Shown here: positions 6,806 through 10,248 of the stretch, in pieces
Numbering within the stretch: the first letter of the stretch is position 1
Layout of the letters: each line of letters begins with the position of its first letter
DNA from: Helicobacteraceae bacterium
GTDB taxonomy: Bacteria > Campylobacterota > Campylobacteria > Campylobacterales > Sulfurimonadaceae
Assembly: GCA_027061425.1 (NCBI GenBank)
Contig: JALSUN010000112.1
Location: 1-10,248 of the forward strand
DNA: 10,248 bases
Reading direction: 5' to 3'
The notes under the pieces: model-generated
The model's database searches: none
Told to the model about the DNA's origin: nothing
The model's input: only the letters and a program-made list of their open reading frames with translations
Position numbers and translations under genes: made by a program

Positions 6806-8583
6806 GCAATATCTGCTAAAATAGATTTAAGTTGTGAACGATATAACTTCAATAACCTGTCAAATTTGTCTATTTCACCATTGATAATAGCTTCTCTAAA
6901 CTCTTCAGCAGTCTCAGTGAGTTCCGCAGTACCAATACTCTCACCAATACCTTTAACATCTAACAGTATTGCCTTTGCTTTGTCTAAGTCACCATGTTTG
7001 ATCCACATTTCAATTTTGTCATCAGAATCTTTATATAGTGCTTCAAATTCACGTAAAATCTCATGATAAAGTTCAACGTCTCCACCTAACATCTCAAGAC
7101 CCAGAGAATTATCAAGTTTGATCTCAGGAAGGGCTTCGTCCGCACCACCAATAGCATTAGGATCAAAATAGCAATAAAGCGCTTGGTATAATGCTGCGAT
7201 TTTAAGTGGTTTTTCTAACTGTTCTTCCATGCCGGCTTCGCGCATTTTACGAACATCATCTGCACCAGTGTCTCCACTAAGTGCCATCACTGTGATGTGA
7301 TCATAGGCAGGGTTTTTACGGATCAGACGGGTCGCTTCAAGACCATCTATACGTGGCATGTGTGCATCCATTAGAATAATCGGATAGTTTGGATCTTCTG
7401 CCAAAATATCCATACATTCTTGACCATCATTTGCTATTTTGATATTAATACCCGAATCTTTAAGCAGTCCAACAATAACTTTTTGATTAATCAAGTTATC
7501 TTCTGCAATAAGCAGACGCATCCCTTCAAACTCTTTAAAGTTATCTTTACTAATAGAGGTCAGTGCCTTATTTGGCTCGCGTAGTTTATGAGAAGTGGCT
7601 GTTGCTGTAGGCGTAGCTACTGGCGAGGGTTGAGCAGGTGCAGCAGATGTCGGTTTTGGATCTACTTCTTTTTTTACTTGTGCTTGAAGCTCTGGCTTTG
7701 CCTGTGGTTTGACCTGAGGTGCTGGTGTGGCTTGAGGTTGCGCTACTGGTTTTGGCTGTGGCGCTGGTTTTTCTCGTGGCGTAGGTTTTGGTTGAGGCTT
7801 TGCTTGAGGTGTCGGTTCTAAGTCTGTCTCATCTATCTCTAAGGCACCTTCACCCTCCTCTTGCTCTAACTCTTTTTCTAAGGCTTTAGCCTGCGCATAC
7901 ATTGCTCTAAGCTCTTTATCTGAGCTCTTTTTAGGTTTACGCATGATTAAGAAAATCAAAATAAGTAGCGCTAGGCCACCTCCACCATACATTAAGTATT
8001 TTTGATCAAAAGGAAGATCAACAGGGAGCAATCCACCTTCAGTAGAGACGTTTTCTGCTGGTTGTGTAATAGGTTCAGCATCTTCTTCAACTGTAACTTG
8101 AACAACTTCACTTTCATTATTAGCTGCAGCTGCATTTTCTATAGCTTCTTTTTCTATGCTTGCCTTATACTTGGCATTGGCATTCATCGCAGATTCAGTC
8201 ACACAAGCTTTACATACTTCCGCATGAGCACCTGTGTAACGTGCTTTAACAACTTGCAATACATCATTAAGTATTTTCTCATTTGTAAAAGGCTCTATAC
8301 TCACTACAAATTTACCATTTTTCTCTTTTACTGCATAATCAAATCCGTGTGCCAACTCTAGATTAACGACTTTAGAGTTACTGTCTACAAAGTCAAGTAA
8401 ACCACTTAATGCACTATCAGCTTCTTGCATGTTTTTATATTTACCCAGAACAATACTCTGACCATCATACATCACTTGTTGTGATTTTTTTTCTTGTATC
8501 TGTGGTGCTGAACCCAAAGATGCTGAAAGTGTTGTTAATGTACCTGCAAACAAGATAGAAGATATTAATAGATTTTTTTTCAA
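6796..8583 (-). CDS. SPOR-like-domain transmembrane response-regulator-like protein with REC and degenerate HPt
   Basis: The 595-residue protein begins with a signal peptide (about 1-21). A SPOR-like periplasmic domain at about 42-123 (IVLGKYKNMQEAD, VVSIEPF) is followed directly by a CKAC pair, Cys124 and Cys127. One membrane span lies at about 197-214. A Pro/Lys/Gln/Ala-rich linker covers about 256-330. The receiver at about 355-473 is intact: Glu361/Asp362, phosphoacceptor Asp406 in PIILMDAHMP, and Lys458 in EKP. A C-terminal HPt-like domain follows, but its motif reads LLDVKG, with Leu541 in place of His. The start is TTG at 8583-8581, supported by AAGGA 7 bases upstream and a good signal peptide directly after it. 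Both ends are homologous to the downstream kinase-like protein; the kinase core is absent. A membrane-bound receiver with its own periplasmic domain and no DNA-binding output is unusual. It probably receives phosphate from, or docks onto, its partner. I know no named homologue. Confidence 0.87.
   Translation of the reverse strand: MKKNLLISSILFAGTLTTLSASLGSAPQIQEKKSQQVMYDGQSIVLGKYKNMQEADSALSGLLDFVDSNSKVVNLELAHGFDYAVKEKNGKFVVSIEPFTNEKILNDVLQVVKARYTGAHAEVCKACVTESAMNANAKYKASIEKEAIENAAAANNESEVVQVTVEEDAEPITQPAENVSTEGGLLPVDLPFDQKYLMYGGGGLALLILIFLIMRKPKKSSDKELRAMYAQAKALEKELEQEEGEGALEIDETDLEPTPQAKPQPKPTPREKPAPQPKPVAQPQATPAPQVKPQAKPELQAQVKKEVDPKPTSAAPAQPSPVATPTATATSHKLREPNKALTSISKDNFKEFEGMRLLIAEDNLINQKVIVGLLKDSGINIKIANDGQECMDILAEDPNYPIILMDAHMPRIDGLEATRLIRKNPAYDHITVMALSGDTGADDVRKMREAGMEEQLEKPLKIAALYQALYCYFDPNAIGGADEALPEIKLDNSLGLEMLGGDVELYHEILREFEALYKDSDDKIEMWIKHGDLDKAKAILLDVKGIGESIGTAELTETAEEFREAIINGEIDKFDRLLKLYRSQLKSILADIAEV
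7594..7818 (-). repeat. Pro/Lys/Gln/Ala low-complexity linker coding region
   Basis: About 75 codons inside the regulator gene encode irregular KP, QPKP and APQ units between the membrane span and the receiver. The nucleotide sequence has matching imperfect short repeats of ggtttt/ggcttt type on the plus strand. It likely forms an extended, flexible tether that lets the receiver reach a partner some distance from the membrane. Such tracts often vary in length between strains. The kinase paralogue has no equivalent; it has a coiled coil after its membrane span. Confidence 0.75.
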
Positions 8584-8603
8584 ACTGATTTCCTTAAACT
8601 TAA

Positions 8604-8630
8604 ACTATATAATTAAAACATACGTTTCAA
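8604..8630 (-). promoter_or_regulatory. candidate promoter of the signalling gene pair
   Basis: On the minus strand, TTGAAA (8630-8625) is followed after 15 bases by TATAGT (8609-8604), embedded in an AT-rich TTATATAGTTT stretch. Transcription would start near 8597, leaving a short leader that contains the AAGGA ribosome site before the TTG start at 8583. The spacing is a little short, so the -10 element is more credible than the pair. Confidence 0.4.
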
Positions 8631-8720
8631 TCAAAAACAGATTAGCATAAAAAAATATAATCAAACTTGATATTTAGAAGAAAAACTCGAAAATATCTAG
8701 TTTTTTATAGATTTTGATTC

Positions 8721-8726
8721 TATAAT
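8721..8726 (+). promoter_or_regulatory. candidate distal -10 box, perfect TATAAT
   Basis: A consensus TATAAT stands on the plus strand in T-rich surroundings, with no recognisable -35. It would give a leader of about 88 bases for the gene at 8821. It may be an alternative to the nearer TACAAT. Confidence 0.35.
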
Positions 8727-8782
8727 TACGCATCTACTTATACTAATATCTAAAACCTTTATAAAATAGAAATAAGTTGTGT

Positions 8783-8788
8783 TACAAT
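8783..8788 (+). promoter_or_regulatory. candidate proximal -10 box TACAAT for the 199-aa gene
   Basis: TACAAT lies 32 bases before the chosen ATG and would yield a leader of about 26 bases carrying GAAGG at 8809-8813. The position overlaps an upstream in-frame GTG at 8779, which argues that the GTG is not the start. Confidence 0.4.
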
Positions 8789-8820
8789 CAACTCATAAAT
8801 TCAACTACGAAGGCAGCACT

Positions 8821-9420
8821 ATGCAAATCAAATATGTAGGTCCCAAACCTCTTATCTCTAAAAGCGGGATAAGCTTTGATTCTGAATATGATGACAGATA
8901 CACTTACTTAAACATTGCCATTCAACTCATGAAAGCATTGGACCATGACTATTTTGAAAATCGTACCTATCAATACGCTGTTGATAGTAAACGTCTTAAT
9001 GATGATGATATTTTAGAAGGTCTAAAAACACATTGCGGTGATATAGAAAAGGTCGTTGAAGATGCAGTAGAACATGAAAAGGCTGTTATTGAAGATGAAC
9101 TCAAACGTGCTTCAGAAAACAAAATTATCTCTGACCTTGAAAAAGAAGCGCTCATTAAAAACATCAAGATGATGACTGCTTATCGTTTGCAGTATGCTAC
9201 TAATGATGCCCTCTATCAATGTGCAGTCAAAAAGCTGGCAGAGCATGTAAAAAAAGACCACATAGATTATGTTGTCGTCCCAATGTTTCAACGTTTTGCA
9301 GCCGTACTGCACTCCATACAAGATGAACTGTCACAACAGAAGTTTCCTATAGATACCACTATGAGTATCTATGAAGAACATGGAAAACTTATGGCTAAGA
9401 TGGAAGTAAGAAACCGTTAA
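8821..9420 (+). CDS. conserved-looking acidic protein of unknown function
   Basis: I do not recognise a named family, though the opening MQIKYVGPKPLISKSGISFD looks like small uncharacterised proteins of Campylobacterota as I remember them. The ATG at 8821 is chosen because GAAGG sits 7 bases upstream; an in-frame GTG at 8779 would add 14 residues but has no ribosome site and overlaps a likely -10 box. The protein is 199 residues, soluble, without signal peptide or membrane span. A beta-like first 20 residues leads to YTYLNIAIQLMKALD and then to long, charged, probably helical stretches rich in Glu, Asp and Lys (about 55-130). It has two Cys residues, which are not arranged as a metal site. 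It is a single-gene unit, divergent from the signalling pair and convergent with psd. A shared control region with the signalling genes is possible; no function is claimed. Confidence 0.85.
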   Translation: MQIKYVGPKPLISKSGISFDSEYDDRYTYLNIAIQLMKALDHDYFENRTYQYAVDSKRLNDDDILEGLKTHCGDIEKVVEDAVEHEKAVIEDELKRASENKIISDLEKEALIKNIKMMTAYRLQYATNDALYQCAVKKLAEHVKKDHIDYVVVPMFQRFAAVLHSIQDELSQQKFPIDTTMSIYEEHGKLMAKMEVRNR

Positions 9421-9450
9421 CAAGTCTCATCTGACCTACTCATAGTCTTT

Positions 9451-9477
9451 AGTGTGGCCATTTATAGTCACACTTTT
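9451..9477 (+). terminator. hairpin terminator after the 199-aa gene
   Basis: AGTGTGGC (9451-9458) pairs with GTCACACT (9467-9474) to give an eight-pair stem with one G-T pair and an eight-base loop, followed by TTTT. It sits 30 bases after the stop in the convergent gap. The T-run is short, so it is a modest terminator. On the minus strand no T-run follows the same hairpin, so psd termination is not explained by it. Confidence 0.6.
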
Positions 9478-9490
9478 AAGTTAATACGTT

Positions 9491-10248
9491 TTATTTAAAC
9501 TTTGCGATAGTCTGTGCGTAAGAGATTTTGTCACCCTGCTCTATAGTGCGTTCAAGTGTTCCCTGCTCTGCCAGGATGATAATGGTAGAACCCATCTCAA
9601 AACAACCCAAGTCATCGTTTTTAGAGAGTTTGATACCCTCTTCATATGTATATTCTGTGACTTCAGTTACAGAGCTGTTGGTCTTGATACGCGGCTCAAA
9701 CGTCACCTGCATCACACCTACATTGAGCGCACCGACCAATACCATGTAAAAGATCTTTCCGTTTTCAAGTTCACACTCTATGACCACACGTTCATTCTCT
9801 ATAAAAAGATTGGGCTGTTTGTTAAGATAAGGGATGTTTACAGGGTAGAGTTTACCTGGAATGTGCACTGCTTTTTTAACCGTAAGATCACAAGGAACAT
9901 GATAACGGTGATAATCTTTGGGAGAGAGGTAACAGTTAATGTACTCACCATCTAACAACTTCTCTTTGTTCTCATCTGAGATTCTGTCACCTAGAAAATC
10001 ATTAACATCATAATGCATGCCTTTGATCTGCATCGCGATGTTTTCATGGATGCGACCACACTCTGTTATAAAAGAGTCACATGGAGAGATAAAATCTTCT
10101 ACTGCTTCTGAAAAGGCACGAGGTGTCTCTAGATGACGGGTAAAAAGCGCGTTGAGTGTCTCATACGTAGTAGGATCACGAAACTCACGCATGTCAAGAC
10201 CCATAAGGTTGACATACCCTTTGTTAATAAGGTTTTGAACGGGTGTTG
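9491..10248 (-). CDS. psd: phosphatidylserine decarboxylase, N-terminal codons outside window
   Basis: Psd converts phosphatidylserine to phosphatidylethanolamine at the inner membrane, using a pyruvoyl group made by self-cleavage. The self-cleavage site is visible as EMGST, with Ser206 counted from the Met at 10204, so the beta and alpha chains would part before it. Family residues upstream are CYLSPKDYHRYHVP at about 91-104 (catalytic His) and SPCDSF at about 40-45 (Asp of the triad). The frame is open beyond the Met at 10204 to the window edge and encodes TPVQNLINKGYVNL, which continues naturally into MGLDMREF and resembles epsilonproteobacterial Psd N-termini. So the true start lies outside, and 251 residues are visible of an expected 265 or so. 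The gene is convergent with the 199-residue protein gene, with 70 bases between their stops. Confidence 0.95.
   Translation of the reverse strand, partial: TPVQNLINKGYVNLMGLDMREFRDPTTYETLNALFTRHLETPRAFSEAVEDFISPCDSFITECGRIHENIAMQIKGMHYDVNDFLGDRISDENKEKLLDGEYINCYLSPKDYHRYHVPCDLTVKKAVHIPGKLYPVNIPYLNKQPNLFIENERVVIECELENGKIFYMVLVGALNVGVMQVTFEPRIKTNSSVTEVTEYTYEEGIKLSKNDDLGCFEMGSTIIILAEQGTLERTIEQGDKISYAQTIAKFK

Larger units (their letters stand above)
8584..8820. promoter_or_regulatory. AT-rich divergent promoter region between the regulator gene and the 199-aa gene
   Basis: This is the only long divergent spacer in the window (237 bases), and no gene is visible in it. It must supply promoters for the minus-strand signalling pair and for the plus-strand gene. 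Composition is strongly AT-rich with several A- and T-runs. No clear operator-like inverted repeat or riboswitch-like structure is seen. The individual promoter candidates are listed separately. Confidence 0.6.

Noticed and set aside
6994..6996. His530 of the regulator as a substitute HPt phosphoacceptor
   Set aside because: It lies about 11 residues before the motif, in a turn-like KHGDL segment, not on the helix position that aligns with His825 of the paralogue.
7588..7821. Plus-strand open frame rich in Trp, Arg, Leu and Cys
   Set aside because: It is the antisense of the Pro/Lys-rich linker in the regulator gene, has no ribosome site or family resemblance, and its odd composition is explained by the repeat on the other strand.
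8203..8214. CKAC as a c-type haem site
   Set aside because: A haem c site needs CxxCH; the residue after the second Cys is Val.
1..10248. Mobile elements, CRISPR arrays, tRNA or rRNA genes
   Set aside because: No transposase, regularly spaced repeats, cloverleaf-like segments or rRNA-like sequence were seen; gene order and composition look like ordinary chromosome.

Overview
The window looks like chromosomal DNA of a Campylobacterota (epsilonproteobacterial) species, probably of the Sulfurovum/Sulfurimonas kind. The base composition is moderately AT-rich. Genes are packed with overlaps of a few bases. The Psd, TrpD and TsaE proteins have the sequence style I associate with that group. The genus is an inference from memory of these families, not from a search. 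There is no sign of mobile elements, CRISPR arrays, rRNA or tRNA genes.

Layout. (1) At the left edge is the 3' part of a plus-strand gene for a DUF3999-type membrane-anchored protein. It overlaps tail-to-tail by 9 bases with the next gene. (2) Positions 915-4032 on the minus strand hold five tightly coupled housekeeping genes, transcribed right to left: an S4 RNA-binding protein, trpD, tsaE, lptB and a TIGR02757/DUF2400 protein. Three junctions overlap by 4, 4 and 8 bases, and the last gap is 5 bases. (3) Positions 4121-8583, also minus strand, hold two large signalling genes 29 bases apart: first a transmembrane response-regulator-like protein (595 aa), then a transmembrane hybrid histidine-kinase-like protein (881 aa). 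(4) An AT-rich divergent promoter region lies at 8584-8820. (5) A plus-strand gene for an unrecognised 199-residue acidic protein follows and ends at a short hairpin terminator. (6) At the right edge, on the minus strand, is a nearly complete psd gene for phosphatidylserine decarboxylase, whose first residues lie outside the window.

The signalling pair is the most interesting part. The two proteins are clearly paralogous at both ends. Each has a signal peptide, a SPOR-like periplasmic domain and one membrane span, and each ends in a receiver domain plus an HPt-like domain. The second protein additionally contains a coiled coil, a dimerisation-like region, an ATPase domain and a pseudo-receiver. 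The phosphorelay residues are distributed unusually. The kinase has Gly where the dimerisation-domain His should be, but keeps an intact ATP-binding domain and an intact HPt His. The regulator keeps its phosphoacceptor Asp but has Leu where the HPt His should be. A CheA-like chemistry, with the ATPase domain phosphorylating the HPt His and that His feeding the two receivers, would make sense of this. That is a hypothesis.

The rest is core metabolism and envelope biology: LPS export, phospholipid synthesis, tRNA t6A modification and tryptophan synthesis. The SPOR-like sensors could tie the signalling pair to cell-wall state, but nothing in the sequence names its target genes.
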